Notes under the pieces: model-generated
Told to the model about the DNA's origin: nothing
Database searches by the model: none
The model's input: only the letters and a program-made list of their open reading frames with translations
Origin: Bacillota bacterium
GTDB taxonomy: Bacteria > Bacillota > Clostridia > Lachnospirales > Lachnospiraceae
Direction: 5' to 3'
Assembly (NCBI GenBank): GCA_023413555.1
Contig: JAEZPG010000019.1
Span: 1 to 28,868 of the forward strand
Length of the DNA stretch: 28,868 bases
Part shown: piece after piece, positions 7,061 to 14,566 of the stretch
Numbering within the stretch: the first letter of the stretch is position 1
Layout: each line of letters starts with the position of its first letter
Position numbers and translations under genes: made by a program

Positions 7061-7588
7061 TTATTCATTTTCCAACATCTCAGCACTCAATGTACGAAAT
7101 ACTTCACAAAATTTACCATATCCATCCTGTCCAATAATATAAATACTGGGCATATAGTCCATTCTTGCATTGGAATACAAAATCCGTTCCATTCCATTAT
7201 CAATAGCAATATGGTTGCTTAAAGCCACATCTACTTTATTACGTATCGCTTTATAAATAAAGTAATCGAGTGATTCAAGATATTGTTTCACATCATTCTT
7301 TGCCCATGGCGGTGTTGTTCCACCCCACAATGCTGCCGTATGGAGTTCTTTATCTTCTTTGACAGAAAATATGTAACTTAGTCCTCCTGGAGTATGTCCA
7401 GGGGTTTTGTAGACAAATATTGTCTTATCACCTAGTGTTATGATATCACCATCATTAATATAAGTATCTATTTCATAATCTTTCCAAGTTTCCGGTCTAT
7501 CAGGCTTTGTTGGATGGTCTCTCCAAAAGATATCATCTATTACTATGAGGCCTTCGCTTGTTATTACTGGTTTATTATATCTATTCAT
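7061..7588 (-). CDS. N-terminally truncated MBL-fold metallo-hydrolase
   Basis: The 175-residue product matches the C-terminal half of a metallo-beta-lactamase-fold hydrolase (relatives about 300 residues). It keeps FVYKTPGHTPGGLSYIF (His of the third metal-binding motif), LHTAALWGGTTPPW, and SNHIAIDNGMERI with the last ligand His. The HxHxDH motif that holds the metals is absent, and no trace of it is found in the 300 bases upstream. A clear ribosome site (GAGGAG) stands 11 bases before ATG 7588 and a TAG precedes it in frame, so the shortened protein could still be translated. It would not be expected to hydrolyse substrates by the usual metal mechanism. The SD lies inside an inverted repeat (7600-7637). 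Either a deletion relic with a captured start or a repurposed fragment; relic is likelier. Confidence 0.7.
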   Translation of the reverse strand: MNRYNKPVITSEGLIVIDDIFWRDHPTKPDRPETWKDYEIDTYINDGDIITLGDKTIFVYKTPGHTPGGLSYIFSVKEDKELHTAALWGGTTPPWAKNDVKQYLESLDYFIYKAIRNKVDVALSNHIAIDNGMERILYSNARMDYMPSIYIIGQDGYGKFCEVFRTLSAEMLENE

Positions 7589-7599
7589 TTTGCATAAGC

Positions 7600-7637
7600 T
7601 CCTCTATACATGATTGATTTTATAGTTGTATAGAGGA
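7600..7637 (-). promoter_or_regulatory. Inverted repeat covering the ribosome site of the MBL fragment
   Basis: Perfect 11-base arms TCCTCTATACA (7600-7610) and TGTATAGAGGA (7627-7637) with a 16-base spacer. On the minus-strand transcript the 3' arm contains the GAGGA of the SD for the gene at 7588. The repeat could be a repressor operator or a hairpin masking the ribosome site. Confidence 0.5.
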
Positions 7638-7845
7638 TTAGCGGTTTTTGGGATACATGCATAAAAAAATCTTCACAATTTCACCTTCTATTCTATCTCT
7701 TCCTTTTCAATCCAAATAATACATATTTCTATTCTACATGTTATTATTTGGATATTATATCAATATTTCTCTATCCTCACAATCATTTTCATCCCTTAAA
7801 CTTAATATACTCCTGTGAGTACAGGAAGAGTTATTAAAGCAAAGC

Positions 7846-7886
7846 TCCCCACCACTGGAAATCATCCGGTGATGGGGAACCTTTTT
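7846..7886. terminator. GC-rich hairpin after yjdF, possibly bidirectional
   Basis: TCCCCACCACTGG (7846-7858) pairs with CCGGTGATGGGGA (7866-7878) with two wobble positions and a 7-base loop. On the plus strand CTTTTT follows; on the minus strand only a weak T stretch follows. It lies 12-50 bases past the yjdF stop and most likely ends that transcript. The remaining gap (7638-7845) shows nothing else. Confidence 0.5.
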
Positions 7887-7897
7887 GACAAATAAAA

Positions 7898-8314
7898 TTA
7901 ATGTCCTTTATGCTTATCTTTTTTCTTTTGCTGTTTCAGTTCAAACATTCGCTCAGCTTCTTCCAATTTCTTCTCTCGGCTTTTCACTTTGCGTTGTTGC
8001 TTGTATAGCTCCTGCTGTAATTTAAGCGCTTGTTGCGATTTTGTGCCAATGCCAGTATCCTTTAATTGTTTTTTCACTTCTCGCTGTATCCTCTTCGGAT
8101 TTCGCTTTGTTTCATTTACAACAGCTTCCACAGCTGGACTAAACTGTAAGCTGAAATAGTATTTCAAGATAAACTCACAAACCTCATAATCCTTTGGTTC
8201 AGCACCAAAAGTCACTTTGGCTACAGATAGCTTACCATCCTCAATTGTCTCAAAGATACCTACCCAGAACGGTTCCTCAAAATATACTGTCAGCTTGCCG
8301 CCTACTTTGCCCAT
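7898..8314 (-). CDS. yjdF: YjdF family RNA-binding-type protein
   Basis: A 138-residue protein matching Bacillus-type YjdF throughout. The N-terminal half is globular (KLTVYFEEPFWVGIFETIED, then AKVTFGAEPKDYEVCEFIL, with FSPAVEA in the middle) and the C-terminal half, from about residue 75, is a long Lys/Arg/Gln-rich helical tail that is likely a coiled coil (LKLQQELYKQQRKVKSREKK). The family's function is not established. It is known from many Firmicutes to lie behind the yjdF-motif riboswitch, and such a structured leader is visible here at 8350-8450. A strong AAGGAGGG lies 6 bases before the ATG at 8314. It is a single-gene unit with a terminator hairpin after it. Confidence 0.9.
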   Translation of the reverse strand: MGKVGGKLTVYFEEPFWVGIFETIEDGKLSVAKVTFGAEPKDYEVCEFILKYYFSLQFSPAVEAVVNETKRNPKRIQREVKKQLKDTGIGTKSQQALKLQQELYKQQRKVKSREKKLEEAERMFELKQQKKKDKHKGH

Positions 8315-8349
8315 GACAATCCCTCCTTAATAGATTTGATGAACAAAGA

Positions 8350-8450
8350 ATGGACAACCCGGAGGGGCAGGTTACTTACCCTGCGAAAGCAGGACGGCCG
8401 GGCTACCTTCCGGCTCTGGCATGCCTTTCAGCATACGTTGCGTTTTTATC
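8350..8450 (-). promoter_or_regulatory. Probable yjdF-motif (azaaromatic) riboswitch
   Basis: The leader of yjdF on the minus strand is much more GC-rich than its surroundings and highly structured. It begins AAAAACGCAACGTATG and continues through AGAGCCGGAAGGTAGCCCGG, a CCTGCTTTCGCAGGG hairpin and CCTGCCCCTCCGGGTTGTCC. The GC-rich pairings (GCCGG with CCGGC, CCTGC with GCAGG) and the ACGCAACG start recall the yjdF-motif consensus. The location directly upstream of yjdF makes this the obvious candidate. In known cases it binds azaaromatic compounds and controls translation; the SD (AAGGAGGG) lies about 25 bases beyond the 3' end here. Boundaries are approximate. Confidence 0.7.
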
Positions 8451-8467
8451 TTTGCTGTTGTTTTAGA

Positions 8468-9094
8468 TTAGAAAAGTTGTCCCGGAAGTTTCAATTTCTC
8501 TTTATAAGGAAAAGATTTATCAAACTCCATTACTTCATCTTCATCCACAAAATATCCCTGTGGTGTGGCATACTCTCCGGTAACACCTTTAAGATATCCT
8601 GGAATCAGTTCCTTACAAAGAAAGAAAGAAGCATCTTCACCTTCAGGCAATCCATGATAACGGATACCATACTCACTGGCATAAGTAAATCCACTCTTCC
8701 CATAAAAGCCGATGTTTCCTTCAAAACATACTGCCCCACAGCCAAGTTCTGTCGCCTTCTCTAAACAGTAGTCCAGTAGGATTTTACCATAACCCTTTTT
8801 CTTGAATTCCGGAGCTATACAGATAGGCCCCATAGTCATGATAGGAATATCTCTGCCATCATCAGCTTTGATAATGGCCCTCATAAACATGTTCTGGCCA
8901 ATCAGTTTACCATCTTTCTCCAGAACAACGTCAAGCTCTGGCACAAATGCACTATCTTTTCTCAGTTGGTTCAGTACATAATGCTCCACACATCCTGGAC
9001 GATATACATTCCAAAATGCTTCCCTGACAAGGTTCTCCACTTCACGGTATTCTTCTTTTCTTTCTAAACGAATGCTATAGTCATTTTTACTCAT
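8468..9094 (-). CDS. GNAT family N-acetyltransferase
   Basis: A 208-residue acetyltransferase. The start at 9094 (MSKNDYSIRLERKEEYREVE) is preferred over an upstream frame opening because AGGAGG lies 8 bases before it. The acetyl-CoA loop is clear as ICIAPEFKKKGYGKILLDYC (near residues 95-114), and FYGKSGFTYASEYGIRYHGL is the motif-B end typical of the YhbS/Eis-like group that acts on small amines or aminoglycoside-like molecules. The C-terminal stretch (GVTGEYATPQGYFVDEDEVM) is conserved in this subgroup. The acceptor is unknown. The gene ends 18 bases before the riboswitch of yjdF on the same strand. Its own leader holds an inverted repeat at 9127-9170. Confidence 0.88.
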   Translation of the reverse strand: MSKNDYSIRLERKEEYREVENLVREAFWNVYRPGCVEHYVLNQLRKDSAFVPELDVVLEKDGKLIGQNMFMRAIIKADDGRDIPIMTMGPICIAPEFKKKGYGKILLDYCLEKATELGCGAVCFEGNIGFYGKSGFTYASEYGIRYHGLPEGEDASFFLCKELIPGYLKGVTGEYATPQGYFVDEDEVMEFDKSFPYKEKLKLPGQLF

Positions 9095-9126
9095 TGATTT
9101 TCCTCCTAATAATTGTTGACTGCAAT

Positions 9127-9170
9127 ACTGGGAGGTTTGTGTGAGACTGTATTTACGCAAACCTTCCAGT
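9127..9170 (-). repeat. Inverted repeat in the leader of the GNAT gene
   Basis: ACTGGGAGGTTTGTGT (9127-9142) and ACGCAAACCTTCCAGT (9155-9170) pair over 16 positions with two wobbles and a 12-base loop. It lies about 33 bases upstream of the GNAT start. No T tract follows on the minus strand. It could be a leader hairpin or an operator dyad. Confidence 0.5.
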
Positions 9171-9268
9171 TAGCCTACAATCTCCAAGGTGTTGTTTTTC
9201 TTCAAACAGCAATCTCCTTAAAATAAATTTTATATAATCGAGCCTTGCGGCTGGATTAACTAAGTTTT

Positions 9269-9787
9269 TCACATGCATTTATACACTTTTTTATATAAAG
9301 TTCCCTTGATTCGATTGAATCTGTCCTCATCCACTTTGCTACATGATGTCATGAGGATTAACGGAATAGGCTTCTTACCCTGCGATATTGAAGGTTGTAT
9401 ATATGGATACTCATTAAGATAAAAATTATTCCGCTGATAGAAGCCGATACGCCTTCTTGTCATCTCTGTTTCCGGTGGTTCAACTTCAAGACATATAGTT
9501 TTACCAAGCTGCTCCACAAATTCATTCAGCATATATGCTCCAATTCCACTATTTCTATGTTCCGGATTTACAGCAAAATGTTCGATAAAAGCGAATTCTT
9601 CAAATTCCCAAACGGCAATAAATGCCTTAATCTCTTGTGATTCCTTATATAACACATAAATAGAATAGACAGGGTTATGAAGTAGTTCTTTTTGTTCCTC
9701 ATAAGTTCTATATTCTTCAATTGGAAAGCTCTTTTCCATTAAGTCATATATTGCATCGAAATCCTGTTTTTTCATTTTGTCTATCAA
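9269..9787 (-). CDS. GNAT family N-acetyltransferase with TTG start
   Basis: A 172-residue acetyltransferase. The open frame extends to 9850, but the TTG at 9787 (LIDKMKKQDFDAIYDLMEKS) is favoured because AAGGAG is 8 bases ahead. Using the next ATG (9775) would leave the site too far away. Motif A reads EHFAVNPEHRNSGIGAYMLN, with R-N-S-G-I-G as the pyrophosphate loop, and motif B is RRRIGFYQRNNFYLNEYPYI. The C-terminal LILMTSC strand closes the fold. The substrate is unknown. The gene is 175 bases from the preceding GNAT and both point the same way, but they look unrelated in sequence, so this is not a tandem duplication. Confidence 0.82.
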   Translation of the reverse strand: MIDKMKKQDFDAIYDLMEKSFPIEEYRTYEEQKELLHNPVYSIYVLYKESQEIKAFIAVWEFEEFAFIEHFAVNPEHRNSGIGAYMLNEFVEQLGKTICLEVEPPETEMTRRRIGFYQRNNFYLNEYPYIQPSISQGKKPIPLILMTSCSKVDEDRFNRIKGTLYKKVYKCM

Positions 9788-10037
9788 AGTATTTATCTCC
9801 TTACCAATAAGTTGGTATGTACTGTTATATACTAACACCAAACTATCCAATTGTATATCTCTTGTTTTTGACTGTATCGCTGTTGTTACTCTTTCTCAAA
9901 TTAAAGGTGTTCCTTATTCTTGTATGAATTTTAGTAAAATAATAGAGACATTTCAATTGGTGCTACTAAATAAAACGTTAGCTTAATTCATTTTCATTCC
10001 ATTTATCAATACCTTATCATATTCTAGATAATTCTCA

Positions 10038-10769
10038 TTACTTCAATACTTTTTTTATCTGCTTCTCTGTTGCAATAGGAAATATATCCTTCGTATTCTC
10101 CACAATTGTATTCCAAGAATCTGTCGGTTGTTCCTTATACTTCGAAGTCACATAATCATATCCCCACAAATGCTCTAAAGAGGAATAGATTGCAACATCC
10201 CATCCATATTCTTGACCCTTCTTATTTTTACGCTTCCTAAAATCACAATTACAAAGATACGTCTGCATCATAAGACTGGTAATTACTCCATCAAACCCCT
10301 TTTCTCCATCCTTACCAAAGCCAGCAATTTTCTTTAGTTCATTGGAATAAATCTCTGAATCACGCTTGTCCTCAATGAAATTTACCATGATTTTATAATG
10401 CTTATTAGATGCCTTACCATCCTCATAAAGAGCATCAAAGTCATAGCCATCTCTACGATAATTTACGAAGTATGGAAGCCACCTCTTTGAGATAAATCCT
10501 GCCTTTTTATCAAAAAACTTGCCATAGGCTATATCTCTATCTCTTGCAATAATAGCCCTCCACATCCAAGGATCTTTCTTAGGATCCTCACACCACCAGT
10601 GTTCGGGAACAGTTCTCTCCTCTAATGAAAAGCCCAAGATTTCATTCTTAAAGAGTGGTAAAAATCCAATATCATTAACATACTTAACTGCATCTTCTAA
10701 AGAATGTAAACACAAGGGATTATCCCATTCCACACCATGCATAATAAAGCGTCCATCAATTTCTTCCAT
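10038..10769 (-). CDS. AlkZ-related winged-helix protein
   Basis: A 243-residue protein resembling the AlkZ-related group, relatives of a DNA glycosylase family that removes crosslink or alkylation damage. The characteristic segment PEHWWCEDPKKDPWMWRAII (near residues 54-73) is visible, followed by AYGKFFDKKAGFISKRWLPY and a C-terminal region with GEKGFDGVITSLMMQTYLC and KKGQEYGWDVAIYSSLEHLW. I take the start at 10769 because AAGGAG lies 10 bases before that ATG, whereas the frame's first ATG (10796) has none. The catalytic Q-x-Q type motif of true AlkZ is not apparent. DNA repair is therefore a family hint, not a demonstrated function. The gene stands alone. Confidence 0.6.
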   Translation of the reverse strand: MEEIDGRFIMHGVEWDNPLCLHSLEDAVKYVNDIGFLPLFKNEILGFSLEERTVPEHWWCEDPKKDPWMWRAIIARDRDIAYGKFFDKKAGFISKRWLPYFVNYRRDGYDFDALYEDGKASNKHYKIMVNFIEDKRDSEIYSNELKKIAGFGKDGEKGFDGVITSLMMQTYLCNCDFRKRKNKKGQEYGWDVAIYSSLEHLWGYDYVTSKYKEQPTDSWNTIVENTKDIFPIATEKQIKKVLK

Positions 10770-10903
10770 ACTAAAACACTCCTTACTATTATTCAAGATC
10801 TTTGAAGCCTGTCTTTATATCAATTTAAGTATATCATATTCCTTATACTCTGTCTGAAAAGTATCTTTATTTATGAGACCATTATTATATGTTATCCGTT
10901 GTA

Positions 10904-10932
10904 TTGACCAGGGGACTGAAATGAATTATAAT
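10904..10932 (+). promoter_or_regulatory. Sigma-A promoter of the EamA transporter gene
   Basis: TTGACC (10904-10909) and TATAAT (10927-10932) are separated by exactly 17 bases, a near-consensus housekeeping promoter. It lies 51 bases ahead of the start at 10983. Confidence 0.8.
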
Positions 10933-10982
10933 AATTGATGTTTTACATAAATTAGTATTTAGTAGAAAAGGTAGGTAAAAGT

Positions 10983-11885
10983 ATGACTGAAGAAAAACTT
11001 AAAAAAATGCCCTGGATACTGTTGTTCTTTGGAATCGCTTGTATATCCATATCGGCATTTTTTGTAAAGAAGGCTCATATTAATGGCATATCTGTTTCAT
11101 TTTATAGGGTGTTTTTTGCTACATTATTTATACTACCCTTCTATATCCGTGTTAAGAACAAGGATATGGCTAGGAAGGAAATCTGTGTATCATTAATGGG
11201 TGGTATGTTTTTCGCATTTGAATTGGTATTCTGGAATACAGCTGTAATTATATCCAATACAACATTTCCTACATTGATTGTCAATCTTTCCTCGGTATGG
11301 GTCGGAATAGGTGCAATGATACTTTTCAAAGAGAAGTTGAATCGTTTCCATTGGTTGGGCAATATTATTGCGATTCTTGGTGTCGCTATAATCATCGGCA
11401 TTCATAATATCATACATATGAAAATTGATACAGGTTTTGTATTTTCAATTATCGCAAGTGTATTTTTAGCTCTGTATGTTTTGTCAGTAAAAGAAATCAG
11501 GCAGAAAAAAAGCACCATTCAAGTCGTCTTTTTCACTTTCTTAGGATGTACCATTGCATTATTAATATGTTGCATTGCTACGGGAAGCGCATTAAATGGT
11601 TTTTCTCTACCATCATGGACCTATTTATTATGCCTAGGTCTGATTACTCAGGTTGGGGGATACTTTTCCATTAACTATGCTCTCGGTTATATTGATTCTT
11701 CCACAGTTTCCATACTTACATTACTTCAACCAGTATTAACCGCTTTATTTGCTGTAATTGTTTTGAATGAAGCATTTATGATTTATCATATAATTGGCGG
11801 CATCCTTGTACTGGCAGGGCTTGTAATTGCATTACTGTTTAAAGAGAATGGTCATCAGATGAAAACAATATCAAAAAACACATAA
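10983..11885 (+). CDS. EamA/DMT family transporter
   Basis: A 300-residue membrane protein with ten predicted transmembrane helices in two EamA repeats (about residues 10-140 and 150-285). Conserved features are GIACISISAFFVKKA in the first helix, SFYRVFFATLFILPF in the second, and in the second repeat VSILTLLQPVLTALFAVIVL followed by the final G-x-x-L-V-L-A-G-L helix. Such transporters export or exchange metabolites and drugs across the cytoplasmic membrane; the substrate cannot be told. The ATG has a modest site (GGTAGG). It is monocistronic with a strong promoter and faces the MarR gene convergently. The open frames on the opposite strand inside it are shadows. Confidence 0.9.
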   Translation: MTEEKLKKMPWILLFFGIACISISAFFVKKAHINGISVSFYRVFFATLFILPFYIRVKNKDMARKEICVSLMGGMFFAFELVFWNTAVIISNTTFPTLIVNLSSVWVGIGAMILFKEKLNRFHWLGNIIAILGVAIIIGIHNIIHMKIDTGFVFSIIASVFLALYVLSVKEIRQKKSTIQVVFFTFLGCTIALLICCIATGSALNGFSLPSWTYLLCLGLITQVGGYFSINYALGYIDSSTVSILTLLQPVLTALFAVIVLNEAFMIYHIIGGILVLAGLVIALLFKENGHQMKTISKNT

Positions 11886-11943
11886 GCTGTGCTATGATAT
11901 GGAGTAACAGAAAGCCATACATATCAATAAATTTCACCAGGGT

Positions 11944-11968
11944 ACAACGTATCAGTTGTCATTTTTTA
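11944..11968 (+). terminator. Short hairpin with T tract after the EamA gene
   Basis: ACAAC (11944-11948) pairs with GTTGT (11955-11959) around a 6-base loop and is followed by CATTTTTTATCC. The stem is short, so this is a weak terminator candidate. Confidence 0.4.
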
Positions 11969-11969
11969 T

Positions 11970-12024
11970 CCTTATAAAAAGAAAAGCTCTGCCAGATGTA
12001 AAACTTCTAATCTGACATGAGCTT
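11970..12024 (-). terminator. Terminator downstream of the MarR gene
   Basis: On the minus strand, AAGCTCATGTCAGAT (12024-12010) pairs with ATCTGGCAGAGCTT (11997-11984), with one bulge, followed by a long T-rich tail (TTTTCTTTTTATAAG). It lies about 160 bases beyond the MarR stop and also ends any independent RNA made from the structured stretch between them. Confidence 0.75.
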
Positions 12025-12036
12025 CTTCCCATTTTG

Positions 12037-12118
12037 TTGGGAAATCAGACCCTCGCAAGGTCAAACCCAAATTAACAATATTCTTTCTGTACAGAGCAGC
12101 ATAATCCTCTTGGGGAGG
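12037..12118 (-). other. Structured intergenic segment, possible small RNA
   Basis: Several nested pairings lie directly before the minus-strand terminator: CCTC/GAGG (12106-12109 with 12115-12118), CTGT/ACAG (12087-12094), and a double stem in which TTGGG (12037-12041) pairs with CCCAA (12066-12070), enclosing GACC (48-51) with GGTC (59-62). No open frame explains it. It could be a 3' untranslated region or a small RNA. I do not recognise a known family. Confidence 0.35.
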
Positions 12119-12180
12119 TTTCACTCATATTTATATCATTCATAGTTTAATCTAATAGAGAGTCCTTATGCATTTCATGC

Positions 12181-12639
12181 CTATTCTGTTCTATCTGAGA
12201 TTTTTCTAAATATCTCGACGAGTTTTATTAGTCCCGAATACATTTGATCAATTTCTTTTTCATCCAGAGTCGCGACCATTAAAGCTAATCCTTCTTTTGA
12301 TTGCTCTTCAATAATATTCATATACTCTTTTCCCTCAGAAGTTAATGTCAGCAATACTTTTCTTCTATCCGTAGGATGGTTAGATTTTATTACAAGCTTT
12401 TTCTCTACTAGGGAGTCAATTAATGTCGTTAAACTTCCTTTTTCCAAATTAATAAATTTACTAAGTGTAGAAGGCATAATTTCTTCCGCCTTGCCAATTA
12501 TCATAATAGCCATTGCTTGATTCTTATTACACAAATTATCAGTTCTATTCTTATCAATATAGTATGTCTTACATTTATAAAATAATGGTATCAATTTAAA
12601 ATATTGCTCATGTATTTCTTCTATTCTATGATTTTCCAT
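12181..12639 (-). CDS. MarR family transcriptional regulator
   Basis: A 152-residue winged-helix repressor. The helix-turn-helix is in MPSTLSKFINLEKGSLTTLI (near residues 52-71) with the recognition helix at KGSLTTLIDSLVEKKLV. The wing carries HPTDRRKVLLTLTSEGKEYM, the usual D-R-R-x-x-x-x-x-L-T-x-x-G signature. The start at 12639 is chosen for GGAGG 6 bases upstream; the open frame continues to a TTG that overlaps that site. The N-terminal helices contain HEQYFKLIPLFYKCKTYYI for dimerisation. The upstream neighbour (12711-13235) ends about 70 bases before it, and the gap contains a GATATC-centred short dyad that might be its operator. Ligand and targets are unknown; the convergent EamA exporter gene is a conceivable target by location only. 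Confidence 0.85.
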   Translation of the reverse strand: MENHRIEEIHEQYFKLIPLFYKCKTYYIDKNRTDNLCNKNQAMAIMIIGKAEEIMPSTLSKFINLEKGSLTTLIDSLVEKKLVIKSNHPTDRRKVLLTLTSEGKEYMNIIEEQSKEGLALMVATLDEKEIDQMYSGLIKLVEIFRKISDRTE

Positions 12640-12710
12640 AACTACCTCCAAAATTCAAATAATCCTTTGACTGATATCAATATATATTCTTGAGTTATGT
12701 CTCTTACCGT

Positions 12711-13235
12711 TTATTCAATTAATTGTACAAACTCATGAGTATTCTCTCTAATATAAGAAGCAACCATCTTAATTGATAACGGAAGAGTCTCACTAAGCGA
12801 TTTATTAATATTGCTTATTGATTCAGATAATTCAGCATTCTTATATACACAGGTGGTATAAACACTATGTAGCTCTGTGTTTTCATTATAATCTTCCGCT
12901 TTAAGACTTTGATAGACTATATCCATCTTTTCAAGAATCTGTGCCATATCATAATCTCCAAAATACTTCATTCCTTTTTTCAGTTGTGACCAGACACCTT
13001 TATTAATTAATAAATAGGATAAATGAGAAAAAAATTCTTCGACCCCATTGGACGAGTGTCCATATAGCACCTGAAACATTAACAAAGCTCGTTGTCCAGG
13101 GTTCAGCGGAGCATATGCTTCTGACTTTACTACAAAATCTTTACCACGAATCTGTGTAATAGTAGGACCAATACAAGTCCATATGAGTGAAACATCGTTC
13201 AATGTTTCAAAATCCTTTCGTTTAATTGTTATCAT
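12711..13235 (-). CDS. Unassigned protein, weakly DUF4375/DMP19-like
   Basis: A 174-residue soluble protein that I cannot assign firmly. The middle region, LNPGQRALLMFQVLYGHSSN followed by GVEEFFSHLSYLL and KGMKYFGDYDMAQILEKMDI, faintly resembles the DUF4375/DMP19 family (L-x-x-G-Q-R, a G-x-x-x-F-F patch and a later helix), which is only a loose pattern match. It has no signal peptide or membrane segment. The ATG at 13235 is preceded by AAAGGA at 9 bases. It is oriented with the MarR gene and about 70 bases ahead of it, so cotranscription is plausible. The C-terminus is a long helical stretch rich in Ser, Glu and Asn. Confidence 0.6.
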   Translation of the reverse strand: MITIKRKDFETLNDVSLIWTCIGPTITQIRGKDFVVKSEAYAPLNPGQRALLMFQVLYGHSSNGVEEFFSHLSYLLINKGVWSQLKKGMKYFGDYDMAQILEKMDIVYQSLKAEDYNENTELHSVYTTCVYKNAELSESISNINKSLSETLPLSIKMVASYIRENTHEFVQLIE

Positions 13236-13605
13236 AATACAAATTTTCCTTTCATTAACTTCAATTATTTCATCACTACAAAGATCAGTTTTATTACAGT
13301 TAGATTCCTTATAGTAAGATTTCTAACTTTTATAATAACACAAAAAACAATAACTGTCAATATAATCCATCTGCAGATTACTACTTAATTTCACAATCTC
13401 TTCCAGTGATTTTCCTATTTACCTTTTGTAAATGAAAACTTCTTTAAACATATAGTACCATCGATGCCAACGCCCGATTTTTCAGTATTTCAGAAGATGT
13501 TCCACGATATGCATATACCATGGGAATTGGAAATATAATGTTTCTAAAACGTTTAGAAACCTCTTACCCTTCTTTGTTTGGTTGAAAAAGATTAGGACAT
13601 AGACG
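13236..13605. other. Intergenic stretch, no supported gene
   Basis: AT-rich. A plus-strand frame stays open between 13448 and 13585 (contains NARFFSISEDVPRYAYTMG and MFLKRLETSYPSLFG), which reads somewhat like protein but has no start, no ribosome site and no family I can name. It may be a relic. Nothing else is evident. Confidence 0.35.
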
Positions 13606-13653
13606 TATACAAAAAGCTTGTACCCTAGTATAATTACTAGAGCACAAGCTTTT
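13606..13653 (-). terminator. Terminator downstream of the HAD gene
   Basis: AAAAGCTTGT (13612-13621) pairs perfectly with ACAAGCTTTT (13644-13653), and an inner CTAGT/ACTAG extends the hairpin. On the minus strand the stem ends in CTTTTTGTAT. It is 124 bases after the HAD stop at 13777. The intervening stretch holds nothing recognised. Confidence 0.7.
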
Positions 13654-13776
13654 CTATTGGCATTTCTGTTGGTATTTATATTAACAATTATGGAGTCCTT
13701 AAGAATGGTACAGTCTCTGGTATTGTATTACCTTAAATGCATTCGCTGTTATCTTTAGTGCATATATTGGTATACT

Positions 13777-14442
13777 TCAGACATTTTTTATTTTTTGCCC
13801 TAATTCTATCAGATTCGATGCAATATAATCTGGTTTACTTCCAAGTCGATCCATAGGTTTATGTAGTCGGTTAAGCCAGCCTACTATAAATCCATAGGAT
13901 TTTGATCCTGCTACATCCCAACCATTTGACGAAATGAAAATAATTTCTTCTTTATCAAAGCCTAATCTTTTGGTCGCCAAATCATATGCATCAGGTTTCG
14001 GCTTGTAAACTTTACAATCGTCAACACTTATGATATCATCCAAGTATTTATCCATAGACGTGTTTTTTGCCAATTCATTGAGCATATGTATATTACCATT
14101 TGATAGAATTACTAATTTTCTAGGTCGAAAGATATTCATAGCTTCTATCACTTCTGGATAAAGGTTTAAATAGTAATACTCATTTAAAATATTAGCTACA
14201 AATTCTTCATTATACTGTAGTCCAAGTTCCTCTAAAGCATAACAAAGTGCGTCTTTCGTTAATGACCAAAAATCAACATATTTATTCATTAACGATCTAA
14301 TCCATACATAATCTAGTTGTTTTTGTCTCCATATTTGACTAATCTGAGTACCCTTTCCCGGATACAATTCATTGCATTTTTTCATAACCGAATTCACATC
14401 GTATAAAGTACCATATGCATCAAATAGAATAGCCTTAATCAT
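13777..14442 (-). CDS. HAD superfamily hydrolase, haloacid dehalogenase type II-like
   Basis: A 221-residue HAD enzyme. Motif I is ILFDAYGTLYD with the nucleophile Asp8; the DAYGT form is typical of type II haloacid dehalogenases. Motif II is VILSNGN, motif III is KVYKPKPDAY, and motif IV is FISSNGWDVAGSKSYGF, the S-S-N-x-W-D segment that in dehalogenases lines the active site. WLNRLHKPMDRLGSKPDYI at the end also fits the type II group. It may dehalogenate 2-haloacids or act as a phosphatase on a small metabolite. The start at 14442 (MIKAIL) has AGGAG 10 bases upstream; the TTG two codons earlier is too close to it. It is divergent from the LysR gene over a 124-base region that holds a perfect dyad. 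Confidence 0.85.
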   Translation of the reverse strand: MIKAILFDAYGTLYDVNSVMKKCNELYPGKGTQISQIWRQKQLDYVWIRSLMNKYVDFWSLTKDALCYALEELGLQYNEEFVANILNEYYYLNLYPEVIEAMNIFRPRKLVILSNGNIHMLNELAKNTSMDKYLDDIISVDDCKVYKPKPDAYDLATKRLGFDKEEIIFISSNGWDVAGSKSYGFIVGWLNRLHKPMDRLGSKPDYIASNLIELGQKIKNV

Positions 14443-14515
14443 ATTCAATCACTCCTTTCATAATTACTTACAATACTTAGTATATCCCTTAATCTCATAT
14501 TAGTATAATTGATAG

Positions 14516-14544
14516 TTGTAATGTAATTCATTACAATTTATAAT
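14516..14544 (+). promoter_or_regulatory. LysR promoter overlapped by a perfect dyad
   Basis: TTGTAA (14516-14521) and TATAAT (14539-14544), with a 17-base spacer, form a good promoter for the LysR gene. An 8-base perfect inverted repeat, TTGTAATG (14516-14523) and CATTACAA (14529-14536) with a 5-base spacer, covers the -35 box and most of the spacer. This is the layout expected for LysR autorepression and activation of the divergent HAD gene. Confidence 0.7.
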
Positions 14545-14566
14545 ATCGATATAGGAGTGATCATAA

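Noticed and set aside
8336..8764. 142-codon plus-strand open frame over the riboswitch and the start of the GNAT gene.
   Set aside because: It runs antisense through a structured leader and a well-supported gene, with no family resemblance.
13448..13585. 46-codon plus-strand open segment reading somewhat like protein.
   Set aside because: It has no start codon with a ribosome site and no recognisable family; kept only as a possible relic.
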